Source: Albula goreensis (lineage: Eukaryota > Chordata > Actinopteri > Albuliformes > Albulidae). Taken from it: DNA of 64,000 nt. This document shows positions 50,601-59,420 of this stretch, one piece after another (positions within the stretch are counted from its first letter, which is position 1; the number at the start of each line of letters is the position of its first letter). The stretch is from contig CM040745.1 in the NCBI GenBank assembly GCA_022829145.1, positions 27,286,406 through 27,350,405 on the forward strand, written 5' to 3'. Position numbers and translations under genes: made by a program. The notes beneath the pieces were generated by a model, which saw nothing but the letters and a program-made list of their open reading frames with translations, was not told the origin of the DNA and ran no database searches.

Positions 50601-53292
50601 CAGGGGTGGGAGACGTTGAGTCCAATGTCCAATGGCATTTTGGGAAAGGCAGTAGAGCTTTGGGGGGGGGGGTTCACAGCACAGCAAACATAATATAAAA
50701 ACTGCATGAAAGCTAACCTTCTTTCATAATGAATTAGATCTCCGCGGCAACTGGGGAGGAAGGCAAAAGTGCTTCAGGGAAGCCTGACGTTACTGCAGCC
50801 CCATCGGTCTGAATAAGGGCTCAGTGCAGGAGAACGGAAAGCTCACCCAGGCAGAAGGAGGGAGAGAGAGAGGCAGCCTTGTCTCTCTACTTGTATGTTC
50901 AAATAGAAAGCTGAATGGTCTGACAGCTGCACTTCAGCTGCAGCACTTGTTTCAACAGGGGATTGAGTGACAGACTGGTGCTGGATTTAAAGTTGGTTTT
51001 GTTTTACAGTTTATTACCTGGGAAACTATATTAACAAAGGAAAGTGTACTAGAAGTGAAGAAAAGGCACAGTAACTACATTTGGAGAAACACATTTCTCT
51101 ACTTAAGCAGATAAAGAAAAAGAGAGCCATATCTAAAAATTACAGCATATTCACTGTATCACTGTATCTCTCACGCCACCTCTGAGTGGATTGAGGGACA
51201 GGTTGTTGACTCACCTTGGGCAGCTTGCTCCGGTTCAGAAATTTGGGAACAGCGTCACGGCCTGAGTTGCGATAGAAAACCTCCCGGATCTCAATGGTGT
51301 CATCAGACAGGAAGTAATGCAACACAAGTTCACGGGGGACACCAGATGCGCACTCTGGATCATTCCAGCAGCAGAAAAAGCGAAGCACCTTGCGATCATG
51401 GTCCAGGAACTGCTTCAGTGTGTCCATTCTCTCATATGGTCGCAGTGGCTTTATGCTTTCCTCCATCTGTGTGGAAACAGAATGCCTTCATCAGTTGAAC
51501 AAAACAACTTTTAATGCTGTCTTCTGCCTGAGATGTCTGGCAGAGGATGATGAAAATGCCTTTCAATTAGCAACTGAGTAATGTTAGTTGAGTTTGCGTT
51601 GCAATTCCTTATAATTAGTTTGAACTTAAATAAATAGCTCTTCCCCGTTTTCTCCCAATTTGGAATTTCCTGTTTTAATCATGATATATCTCAGAAACAT
51701 GGAACCAACCTCTTTGCGCAGAGTACTGTAGGGGTCCTCTGGGGTTGAGACTGGTGCGTTGACTCGCAACCCCAGTTTTCTCAAAAAGCTGAAGGTGAAT
51801 GGGTCGCAGTTTGTAATGGTGAAGGTGCGGGAGAACAGGGCCACTTCTTTGTTGAGGTTAAAGTGCTCAGAGGTGTAGAACTGGTCATCATCAGGGGGTG
51901 GAAGGGGAATGCGCTGACGTCGGATCAGGGTTCCTGAGTGGTCATTCCACACAGAAACAGGAACAATAATAACATGTAAAGGACATTGCAAATTAAATGC
52001 ATGCAGAGGAAAAAATAACCTAATTTGAAACATGCATATTGTTTCCAACTTATAAACTAAATTTTCTGTATTGCATTGTAATTGCACTGCATTGGACAAT
52101 TAAGAATATATTACCATTCATTAATGTAATCTCTGATGTACATTGCCAAACAACAAGTATTAGTGAATCAAATATGTTTATTCAAAAATGTACCTATTTT
52201 GAGTTAAGTAAATCACCTTGTGAAATTCCACTGTTCCTAATCTCTGGCTCCACCACTTGTATGGTTTCATCCTCCAGAAAGAAGTAAATTTTGCACTTCC
52301 TCACTCTGTATGTTTCCTCTCTCTTCTGGCACACAGACTCTTGAAAGTGTGCATCAAAACATAGCACCTATAGACAAAAGCAAGTGCAGTTTCATTTCAC
52401 AATAAACACACAAGCCAACAGGAGTATGATAGCCCATATCTAATTAAATACAATAGGTAAATAATAACAAATTGTCTTTACTATACTACATCATGAACAC
52501 ACTGTCTGTCTGTAAGTGTGAGAAAATAACTATAAATCATGGTCAATAATTTTTTCTTGTTATATATACATACATATATAGCTCATTTCCTTTTCAAAAG
52601 TGCCAAGAGCAGGGTGCACAGCTCTATTCCAGAAGGGAGGTGCATTGATCTGTTAGTTGATATGAATCGTTAATCAATACAATTTCAACTGGTTTCAATT
52701 TAGCTTGGTAGTGCAATTGTTCCAAACGTCGAAAATCAACAGCTCATCTCATTTTGTGCCGTTTTGTTTTTAACATTACCTGTTTGTCGAATGCCAGCCA
52801 AGAGGGTACACTGCTGCCCCCTCCAACTGAGAGTTTGGGCTTCTGTCCCTGAAGAAGCTCTCCCCCAATGCCTGGTTTCTCAAACCCCACCATGAATGGG
52901 ACTCCATGTGAATAGTCAAAATGCTGGGACTTGTGAAATTTCTCTTTGCCCAACTGTTACGAGCACATATAGACATGAATTTAGCGTAGACCATTCCACT
53001 AAGCAAATTAAAAGTAATCAAACTGTAAGTTAACGTTAGAATTTAAGGTTAGTTGGCTAGCCAGGTCTAACATTATGCATTTCAAAATGAATTAGCTACC
53101 AATAAACCAAAACTTGCCGCGATCAGGTAGGCTAAATTGAGTTTAGCAGCTACCGTGAATTTCCGAATCAAACTTTAGAAATGAAATAACAGGTGCGGGT
53201 GTTGTATCTTTAGGCTATAGCATATTTTACATTTTCATGTCTGCAGTTTCTGGGAAACTTACGTTTTTATTGGGCGAATATCCTGGTAACAT
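44604..53292 (-). CDS. efhc2: efhc2, EF-hand domain-containing protein 2 (15 coding exons, complete)
   Basis: Axonemal protein of motile cilia related to EFHC1/Rib72, which binds inside doublet microtubules (family knowledge). Fifteen exons join in frame to 2205 nt, or 734 residues from the first ATG (53292), against 749 in human. Three DM10 domains lie at roughly 69-175, 215-360 and 415-525. They are recognised by RRQRIPLPPPDDDQFYT (exon 4), DTIEIREVFYRNSGRDA (exon 5), GAVINVWGRKVVLCDCDNFT (exon 7), PPYNGFGSEEDSL (exon 8), FIISYYLADNTISVYER (exon 9) and KKPGQELFKSELSEYIK (exon 10). The EF-hand-like loop in exon 11 (DPENTGVIPYEP) lacks the usual Glu at position 12, so calcium binding is doubtful. 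Coding could begin four codons earlier at a GTG (53304) that aligns with the human ATG. The gene diverges from a candidate plus-strand gene at 53384. Confidence 0.97.
45671..45773 (-). CDS. efhc2: efhc2 coding exon 14
   Basis: 103 nt, ending at residue 703. It reads FENEAEELDYNGFLSRINWR and then QNPLPPLLPDDAMK, matching human LDYKSFF and LNWRKNPVPELQP style sequence. It follows a 104-bp intron, the shortest in the gene. The donor GTGAGT starts at 45670. Confidence 0.96.
45878..45970 (-). CDS. efhc2: efhc2 coding exon 13
   Basis: 93 nt. It reads TGLLATSGARTICKAFKIPL and PDNLLSEIFK, matching human LPTKDIKRLCKSSRLPLSDD. The acceptor is CAG at 45973-45971 and the donor GTAAGA starts at 45877. 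It is too short to appear as an isolated open frame. Confidence 0.93.
46461..46655 (-). CDS. efhc2: efhc2 coding exon 12
   Basis: 195 nt. It reads LEGAECQLSEHEIVTLGRSY, then LLSMAQERLKKSHFESFPDM and AFLYEDRG, aligning with human IARHYRV and FENFDTFIYSCVYEDRE. The acceptor is CAG at 46658-46656 and the donor GTACTG starts at 46460. Confidence 0.94.
46889..47022 (-). CDS. efhc2: efhc2 coding exon 11
   Basis: 134 nt, residues 529-572 plus two bases. It reads ISKLKSLSEDKQKEIKQVLA and then MSDPENTGVIPYEPF, an EF-hand-like helix-loop with a degenerate loop. The acceptor AG is at 47024-47023 and the donor GTGAGG starts at 46888. Confidence 0.92.
47459..47655 (-). CDS. efhc2: efhc2 coding exon 10
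   Basis: 197 nt, ending at residue 528. It reads VMGGKFLERGRVKKPGQELF and KSELSEYIKVQNFYLGARL, the end of DM10 domain 3. The acceptor is CAG at 47658-47656 and the donor GTACTT starts at 47458. Confidence 0.97.
47915..48057 (-). CDS. efhc2: efhc2 coding exon 9
   Basis: 143 nt, ending with one base of a split Gly codon. It reads QGLVSNVLRFIGKMVSDNPV and FIISYYLADNTISVYERTK, the start of DM10 domain 3. The acceptor is CAG at 48060-48058 and the donor GTAATG starts at 47914. Confidence 0.96.
48456..48621 (-). CDS. efhc2: efhc2 coding exon 8
   Basis: 166 nt, residues 360-415 including split codons. It contains PPYNGFGSEEDSLCSCKGLV and KKDFKKMMEKD, near-identical to human PPYNGFGSEEDSL and NFKKFMEKD. 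The acceptor is CAG at 48624-48622 and the donor GTGGGT starts at 48455. Confidence 0.96.
49756..49894 (-). CDS. efhc2: efhc2 coding exon 7
   Basis: 139 nt, residues 314-359 plus one base. It contains EEYYKDSDLTLGAVINVWG and CDCDNFTKEFYRSKYGI, closing DM10 domain 2. The acceptor is CAG at 49897-49895 and the donor GTGAGT starts at 49755. Confidence 0.96.
50404..50511 (-). CDS. efhc2: efhc2 coding exon 6
   Basis: 108 nt, residues 278-313. It reads HAPLPKRQPGEMTDRTVLNV, then FGPMGNKGRYLLDNLK, matching human QPGQITDRAVLNSYGD. The donor GTAGGT at 50403 is chosen because it keeps the human spacing to exon 7. Confidence 0.93.
51215..51466 (-). CDS. efhc2: efhc2 coding exon 5
   Basis: 252 nt, residues 194-277. 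It reads MEESIKPLRPYERMDTLKQF, opening DM10 domain 2, and ends FLNRSKLPK. The acceptor is CAG at 51469-51467 and the donor GTGAGT starts at 51214. Confidence 0.97.
51710..51933 (-). CDS. efhc2: efhc2 coding exon 4
   Basis: 224 nt, ending at residue 193. It reads TLIRRQRIPLPPPDDDQFYT, then CDPFTFSFLRKLGLRVNAPV and PEDPYSTLRKE. The donor GTTGGT at 51709 is weak but is fixed by frame and by homology to human RREVVEHVEPLRPY. Confidence 0.95.
52217..52367 (-). CDS. efhc2: efhc2 coding exon 3
   Basis: 151 nt, residues 69-118 plus one base. It begins VLCFDAHFQESV and includes KIYFFLEDETIQVVEPE, the first half of DM10 domain 1. The acceptor AG is at 52369-52368 and the donor GTGATT starts at 52216. 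Confidence 0.95.
52780..52953 (-). CDS. efhc2: efhc2 coding exon 2
   Basis: 174 nt, residues 11-68. It contains LGKEKFHKSQHF and EKPGIGGELLQGQKPKL, matching human VGKEKFHKSQHW and EKPGIGGEPLLGQK. The acceptor is CAG at 52956-52954 and the donor GTAATG starts at 52779. Confidence 0.97.
53263..53292 (-). CDS. efhc2: efhc2 coding exon 1
   Basis: Ten codons, MLPGYSPNKN, from ATG at 53292 to donor GTAAGT starting at 53262. Human reads MALPLLPGNSFNRN at this place. The four extra residues are present here as GTG GCG CTA CCT (53304-53293), so the ancestral start is GTG in CCACC context. The ATG is taken as start because it is the first AUG in frame. Confidence 0.75.
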
Positions 53293-53383
53293 AGGTAGCG
53301 CCACGGTGGAAAAGATAATTCACCTTTTGACACGAAAACTTCAGCTACCTGTCCACTAGCTTGCTGACTGTTTTTGGGTTGCT
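53293..53383. promoter_or_regulatory. compact divergent promoter of efhc2 and the plus-strand candidate gene
   Basis: Only about 90 bp separate the efhc2 ATG from the plus-strand ATG at 53384. GTTGCTATGGAGAG (53378-53391) matches the RFX X-box GTTGCCATGGCAAC at 10 of 14 positions. GTTACC, a half-site form, lies across the efhc2 start on the other strand. RFX factors drive ciliary genes, and EFHC2 is ciliary, so the site fits. It is read by eye. Confidence 0.45.
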
Positions 53384-53503
53384 ATGGAGAGTGCGTTGTT
53401 TGCTGTCGTTGCTCAGATACTTAAAACATGCCGGCAGATTAGCGCATATCAGAAAAAACTGGAAATCAACACTAACGTGCGGGAATATGCACGGACAAAA
53501 CAG
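53384..53503 (+). CDS. candidate divergent gene, exon 1
   Basis: Forty codons with no stop, strong initiation context and donor CAG/GTAAAA. It lies about 80 bp from the GTG position of efhc2 and 92 bp from its ATG, and faces away from it. Confidence 0.5.
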
Positions 53504-55534
53504 GTAAAAACACATCATTTGAGGAACGAGATTATTTGACAGACCAGGATGTCCAATATCGCTAACGTTAATTCAAAAGCACTTTGTTGAACAGGAAGCA
53601 AGTTACGGTGGTATTAAAGTTGCTATATAATTAATGAAAATTGATAATTGCTCGATCAACTTAATTTTTCTGAAATATGTAACGTTAGCTATCCCTAGAT
53701 TTGCTGTAATAGGAAATAATCTCGATTTTGAGATATTGTTCATGCGTCAAGGCAGGCTACTTTAACCCACAACATTGACGTAAGAACAGCAGTTTATTAG
53801 TTACGGGTCAGCCTCGGTTCGTTTTTTTCCAAAATGGAAATGTCCCTCGCAAAGCCAACCGTAAATTCACGTTTCCCAATCAGCCAACCTGAGGTAAAAC
53901 GACTGTGCAGGGGTCGTCTGAGTGCAGTGCATGTTGTATTCATTTTAAGCTCTGACTTTCATCGTTAAATACCACATAATACGAAGTAAATCACGAAACT
54001 ATTCACTGGGATAGAGTAACCCAGCACCCTCATGTACTATAAATAAATAAATGTGACCCGTCAACACGGCCCATTATGTACAGCACACAACATAGAATGC
54101 CTCATGATTGTCAAAATGACTTTATGAGCAAATTACCTCTCCCTTAGCAAATTATGACAATTACCAAAGTATAGGGTTTTGCCAAAGTTGGCTTTTATAC
54201 CATTTATTTAAGCTGTACATGTTAAAAATCATAGTCAAATAAGAACAAAAAATGTTATTTGGTATTTGTGAAAGTACAGAAATAAATTACGTAACAATGG
54301 ACACCAAGGAATATTGCACCACTAAAAAGGCAAGAAATGAGTCCTAACTGTCAGAAAATTACTTGCTACTGAACATCCCATTATATATGGTATAATGGTA
54401 AGAGGACACATCATGAAGTTGGAGTATGTTTCCTATTTAGCACATTAGAGCATTTAAAATAATGACTGTGTGGTTCAGGATACCATAGATTGTCCATAGA
54501 CGCATCTAATCAACGACAAGCCAAGATACATACATGATTGCAATGTGCGAAGTGAGATCCTATATACAGAATGTCATATGTGTTGTAAGATCTGCCAGGG
54601 GTGGCTGGCTATAGAGGCACAGTATACAGGGGGATAATATTTCAGCAGTCAGCACAACTGAAACGGCGCATCTGCCTCTCATCCCAGCGGCTTCACAGTA
54701 CACCCATCTCCCTGTTTCTCCCACAGCAGAGCAGGAGAAAATGCTTCACAGTTATAAGAACTTCCTGTGTACAGTAATCATCATCTGGTAGGCCTGACCA
54801 ATGGGCCCACAGTTGACTCTATGATGCCAGTCCAAGCAGGAAGCCTCCAACAAATCCACTGGAAAGGACGATGTTTCTCTTAACAAACTCTGTAGACTAT
54901 GAAAGAAAGGGAAGAGTAGTATGAATATATATATACATCATAACACTGAAGACTGCTAAAATCAGCATTTTAAAACGCATTTAATCCATTATTGAATAAA
55001 TAATCATTCTTAATGTGAATAAAATGTCTACATTTCAATATGTCAGGAACATTGGCTTTCTAATATGTCTGATCAGCCCTCGGAAAGAAAATGCTTGTAT
55101 TTTATGTCTGTGTCAATGCATACGATTCATTCATAAAGTGGTTATATTTTCACAGATGTTTTAAACTGATATTGATAGATTCATAATGGGGTCATAAATG
55201 CTGTTTGGTCACCAGGTCACTAAAACTAAACCATTATAGTAATACGGAGTTGAAAAACAAATAAATGTCAATGCAACAAAGCCTTACTTTGTTAAAATGT
55301 GTTTAAGAACAAATCAATGGATATTCTTTTCTACAGGTTTCATATGTAAACAAGAAACTGACTGAAATTAAAACCAGCATGCATGCTGAAGCCCCATGTC
55401 AAAGTTTAAATACCACAGCTATAGGTGATGAGCTTTATCTATACATCTCTGAAGACCTTCCGATAGAGGGCACTATTGCATACAGGAAAAATTTTGTAGT
55501 ACAGCAAACAAAATGCTTAATCAGGGTTCTCTGA
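53384..55534 (+). CDS. candidate small two-exon gene divergent from efhc2, unknown function
   Basis: Exon 1 (53384-53503) opens with ATG in strong context (G at -3 and +4) and reads MESALFAVVAQILKTCRQIS, then AYQKKLEINTNVREYARTKQ, ending at CAG/GTAAAA. Exon 2 (55337-55534), after TTTTCTACAG, continues in phase 0 as [20 protein letters not shown] and runs to TGA at 55532-55534. The product would have 105 residues. The first 55 or so are helical and Lys-rich, possibly coiled coil. No signal peptide or known domain is seen. A GTGATG after codon 29 of exon 2 could be a donor, so the C-terminus is uncertain. The second exon is antisense within fundc1 intron 4. I do not recognise the protein. The in-phase exon pair, good splice sites and shared promoter are the support. 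Confidence 0.5.
54190..54818 (-). other. fundc1: probable fundc1 3' UTR
   Basis: AATAAA on the minus strand (complement of 54203-54208) lies about 610 nt past the stop. No nearer canonical signal is visible. The end is inferred. Confidence 0.4.
54819..54896 (-). CDS. fundc1: fundc1 coding exon 5 (last)
   Basis: 78 nt, residues 128-152 and TAG (complement of 54819-54821). It reads [20 protein letters not shown] followed by LGLAS, the last membrane segment. The acceptor AG is at 54898-54897. Confidence 0.97.
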   Translation of the reverse strand, partial: STEFVKRNIVLSSGFVGGFLLGLAS

Positions 55535-58500
55535 CTTGTGAAGGATACACAGTTCTATGAGATGTTGACTTCATCTACGTCTTTAGTCTGATTGTTGTGA
55601 TGGAAAAAATTCTCTCCAATTAGAAATACAATCTTTAATCCATGTCAGTCCCGGACATGAAAGTGACAGAACACTACCTTGGATTGCTTATATGTTTAAC
55701 AGTGTAAGTGATTATTACGTGGTATCATAGACACTGCAGTATTTTAATTCAAACCTTGTGTTATATAACTGTTGTATAAGGGTGTAACCCAGTTTATGAC
55801 AGCTTTTTACCTCTTCAATGAATGAGTTGATTTCAGGGGCTGCTTTGTTGGCTTTTTTCTTTAGATGTTTCTTTGCTTTGTTCACATCCTTTTCAACCTT
55901 CTTCCAGTCAACTTGCACATAGCCACTGTGATTTGCAATCTGCAAAATACATCACAGGAAGATCTGAGCAGAGGTGGATGAAAGGCATTGATCCAAGGTT
56001 ACGTGAAATTTGAATCTCTGGAAACTTATAGTCAATAGTTGTATTTTATATAAAAAATATTTGACAACAGCCTGGTTTTTGATGATAACATTTGATAAGG
56101 AAAATATTAAGACTAGTTCAGTATTTCTGTTTTGAAAATTCAAGAAGATTGGCTTTCTTCAGTCCCATTTAAATTCTTTTATTTTCTTACCCAAAGAGAG
56201 CTCCTTTGAAAAAGCTGATTGGCGCACCTTTTCCAGCATTGAGACAGTTGATTTTCCAGACCACTTTCAAATTACATTTTCAAAAATTAAAACTTGTCAT
56301 TGTGGCTGATTCTTCTTTTCAGGTAAGTTTCACAGGGATCAGAAAGCACCATCATTTGAAAGCCTGTTCACTTGAAAACTATTTTCATTTCACTTCATTC
56401 TCTTAAGAGCAAGAATTTAAATTTTATTACACAGAGAACATCTGACCAGACCACTCTTATTTGGTGTGCTAGCACTAATCTATCAGTAATGACTAACTAT
56501 CCAGACCTGGCAGGTACCTCATGGTTTCTAGTCAGTCATGATTAAAAACTGAAGCAAAAGCCCAGAATATAGAGTAGAAACAAAAATGTGGCTCCAAGAA
56601 TAATTTGACCTAAACGCACCAGATGGATTTTTTAAAAATTCCATGGCAGCATCATGATATTCACTGTTATGCATGATGTTATATGGTCTTACTTGTAATA
56701 AAAGGAATCCACCTCCAACAGCTGTGGCAGCAATCTTTCCAACCCTCTGGAAAAGATATCCAGCACACCTTACAGGGAAAATGCATATTGTTAAAGCTAG
56801 ACTTCCTTCCTATAATTTAGATAAAATAGTGAGTAATATCACTCTTAGACAGTACCTTGGGCTGTTCTCTGCAAAATCATCTCTACAAAATACAATAGCA
56901 ATCTAAAGCAAATCTGAAGGTAACTGCTTAATTGGTTGTACCAAATACACATTACAAGGAATGTTAATGCATTTTCATACATCAAAATTTGCAATCATTG
57001 GTTAACTACATATGAATGTATGTGGTTATTTAGGGTATTACATCCAGAGTAATTTACAATCATTGCAAACTACAAATCACTGCAACCCTCTATGTGATTT
57101 CAGGGGAGCCCACACCATCGCCCCCTCCCCAACCCCCCATATGTTATATACATTATATTATATACATAATAGTCAGTCTGGGTCATTGTGAAGTGTTTGC
57201 TAGCCACATTTACAACTAACCCTGCCTGCATTTTATGCTAGACCATTAGTCATGCCCATGCACTAAAACCATGGCCTACCAGGATGGGCAACCCAGTGGC
57301 CCCATGACCTTTCTGTCAACAAAACTGTTGTGTCACAATAAAGCTTATGAATATCTCCATTGCAATTCCCGTTTTTGAGCTAAATTTATTACATAATTAA
57401 TACTGACTTATTACTACCAAATAATGACTCAAGTTTTTTTAAACAGCACTTGCAGCCCATTCTCCAGACACATATAATTGTATAAAAAAAGTGTTAAGTC
57501 TATCTATAGGAAGCATCCCCCTGTAGATTGATTGCTATTTTAAACGACTGCCTTTCAAGGGCTGACGAGCATGAGATATCATGCTTACAGACCAGATCTC
57601 AGGCTGACCCCAGCACATTCCCTGACTGAACATGCATTTTGCCATACAGCATACATTCTGCATACCAGCCAGTCACTCCTCCCATCATGATCTGTGTGGC
57701 CACTGAATACTTTTCAGCAATTGGTCCCGAGTTGTTTCCAAATACGCGGCTCCACCACTGATGGCGTCTGGCGTAGTCAGTCAGGTCCACTACTTCATAG
57801 GAGTCATCATCGCTCTCTGGATCTTGATGCACAGACAAAGACAGAACATTCAAGCTCATTTCCAGATGAACAAAACATATACGCCAAGGTGACAGCCCAA
57901 AAAAGGTCTTTCCATATCAAGAAAGAAATGTACATCAAAATACCCTTAAACAGGAACAAGAGACAACATGTTCAGTCTTCAGTAAATCAAGGGTGTGACG
58001 TAGTAGGCATCACCACAGATTATATGTTAAAAACAAAGCGCAACTTAGTCAAGACCATTACAATTGGTTTAAAGTGAGGGAGGACAAAGTAATTTTGTTT
58101 ACTAGGGTAGTCACTGCCAAAGTAGCCATGTGGAAGAACTAACAACGTTATTACTTCAAACAAGATCTGAAAAATACTCTAGTAGCTGTACCGATTTTTT
58201 GACTGTTCTGGACTTTAGTTTCAAAGTAAAATTACCACAGCTGGCTTCCAAAAAATCTATGCATACGGTAAACTGCCTAATTTAATAATGGTAAACGTTT
58301 AGTGGCAATTTTTTTAGTTGACCATTTTGATGGTCATATATGCTGGTTAGAGATCTGAAAAACACAGATGAAAGCAAAAGGAGTTCCATTCGTTACAAAA
58401 AATGTCAAAGTGCGTACGAAACGTACATTATAAACATGGCCCTGGTGAGCTATTGGGTGTGCTGGTTATATTTCCATTTGCAACTATTTGAGACCCAAAC

Positions 58501-59246
58501 GTAGCTGAGGTATCACTGAAATCAACAGTGCCAATTAATAAATTAAGTTGTCAACAACAACAAAAATCAGCATACCATATATTAAAAACCACAGTTGGCC
58601 ACCGCTGACGTAATCCAAAATGTCCTATCGCAAACTATTTGGATTGATAGAACTCGCTATCTTACTAGCTATAGATGGTTTCTATGACTGTGGACCTGAA
58701 CCTTTAGTTAGTCAAAGAGCCATGATTTATTTCACTAACATTTATATTACTTCCAATTGAAGCAATGGTCAATGACAGTTTAGTTAGCTGGACATGGTTA
58801 ATGTTACATCACTGTAACGTTAGCTAGCTAATTGTAGTTCATTTCGTTAATGTTAGCTACAGTAACAAGTTTGCTAAATGCATCCCTGCTGCACCTTATT
58901 ATTGACTATTGTATGTGGTTTAACGTCGTGTGACAATATAGGTACCTTACTGTAACTAATGAAATATAACAAGGGTCTATAACTCCACCTTCCTAGCTAG
59001 ATAAGAGCCAGCTAGCTAACGTTAGCTGTAATGACGGGGTGGCCGGCTTGCAAACGTTAGCTACAAAATACACTGACGAAATATTATTTCAAATTCCATT
59101 TCAGTTTTAAGTGTCTGGAAACTTTAAAGTTTAAGGCTTTGTCAGTTCAGACTGTACAAGTTATCGTTTTGTTTTGCACATTTATGTTAGCCACTTACAA
59201 CTGGATGGCTACATGCATTCCACTAACCTTCTCTTCGACCCGCCAT
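54819..59246 (-). CDS. fundc1: fundc1, FUN14 domain-containing protein 1 (five coding exons, complete)
   Basis: Outer mitochondrial membrane receptor for hypoxia-induced mitophagy that recruits LC3/GABARAP (family knowledge). The exons 59228-59246, 57666-57822, 56693-56768, 55811-55939 and 54819-54896 total 459 nt, or 152 residues (human 155). The LC3-interacting motif [11 protein letters not shown] is at 11-21, with core Tyr15-Val18. Ser10, Ser14 and Tyr15 occupy the places of the human CK2, ULK1 and Src sites (13, 17, 18). FUN14 membrane segments are at about 45-65, 72-92 and 131-152, ending [14 protein letters not shown] exactly as in human. It stands between efhc2 and kdm6a, as in human, with an AATAAA on its strand at 54203-54208. 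Confidence 0.98.
55337..55534 (+). CDS. candidate divergent gene, exon 2
   Basis: Sixty-five codons and TGA after a good acceptor (CTTTTCTACAG, AG at 55335-55336). The frame is set by exon 1. The basic heptad-like run [15 protein letters not shown] extends the helix of exon 1, while the later part ([17 protein letters not shown]) is of different character and may be read-through past a real donor at 55424. Confidence 0.42.
   Translation, partial: VSYVNKKLTEIKTSMHAEAPCQSLNTTAIGDELYLYISEDLPIEGTIAYRKNFVVQQTKCLIRVL
55811..55939 (-). CDS. fundc1: fundc1 coding exon 4
   Basis: 129 nt, residues 85-127. It reads [20 protein letters not shown], then [20 protein letters not shown], matching human IASHSGYVQIDWKRVEKDVN. 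The acceptor is CAG at 55942-55940 and the donor GTAAAA starts at 55810. Confidence 0.98.
56693..56768 (-). CDS. fundc1: fundc1 coding exon 3
   Basis: 76 nt. It reads [20 protein letters not shown] and FLLLQ, nearly the human [20 protein letters not shown]. The acceptor is TAAG (AG at 56770-56769) and the donor GTAAGA starts at 56692. Confidence 0.96.
57666..57822 (-). CDS. fundc1: fundc1 coding exon 2
   Basis: 157 nt, residues 7-58 plus two bases. It contains [39 protein letters not shown] and [13 protein letters not shown]. The donor GTATGC at 57665 is chosen because TG plus the first base of exon 3 restores the Trp of human GWCAG. An identical GTATGC 11 nt on would shift the frame. Confidence 0.95.
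58800..59060. promoter_or_regulatory. fundc1: AACGTTAGCTAGC motif cluster in fundc1 intron 1
   Basis: Several copies of the motif lie just downstream of the fundc1 start. They include TAACGTTAGCTAGCTA near 58815, ATGTTAGCTACAG near 58849, the perfect palindrome AGCTAACGTTAGCT at 59014-59027 and AAACGTTAGCTAC near 59053. Function is not known from the sequence. Confidence 0.5.
59228..59246 (-). CDS. fundc1: fundc1 coding exon 1
   Basis: 19 nt, MAGRRE plus one base, with donor GTTAGT starting at 59227. The ATG sits in CAAAATGGCGGG, which is also a YY1 motif. The fish N-terminus is three residues shorter than human MATRNPPPQ. It is too short for any open-frame scan. Confidence 0.88.
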
Positions 59247-59344
59247 TTTGCAGTATGTTGACAATGTAGCTTTCACTGCAAGTACAACCCACCTAGTTCC
59301 TCTACGTCACAATTTAAAGTCACAAGTGCCCCTGGCCTGCTGTC

Positions 59345-59420
59345 AAATGCAGGGTTCTCAAATGCTATGGTGGGGACCCGCCTTGGATGCTGGTTTTCAT
59401 TCCAACTTGCAGTACTTACT
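59345..59420 (+). repeat. decayed interspersed repeat (fish 'ggttttcattccaac' type)
   Basis: AGGGTTCTCAAATGCTATGG and GGATGCTGGTTTTCATTCCA follow a phrase order common in teleost repeats (heading, GGACC, CTGGTTTT, TTCCAAC). Only one end is recognisable. Confidence 0.4.

Noticed and set aside
57694-58077. 127-codon plus-strand frame
   Set aside because: It is the antisense of fundc1 exon 2 running into intron, with no independent support.
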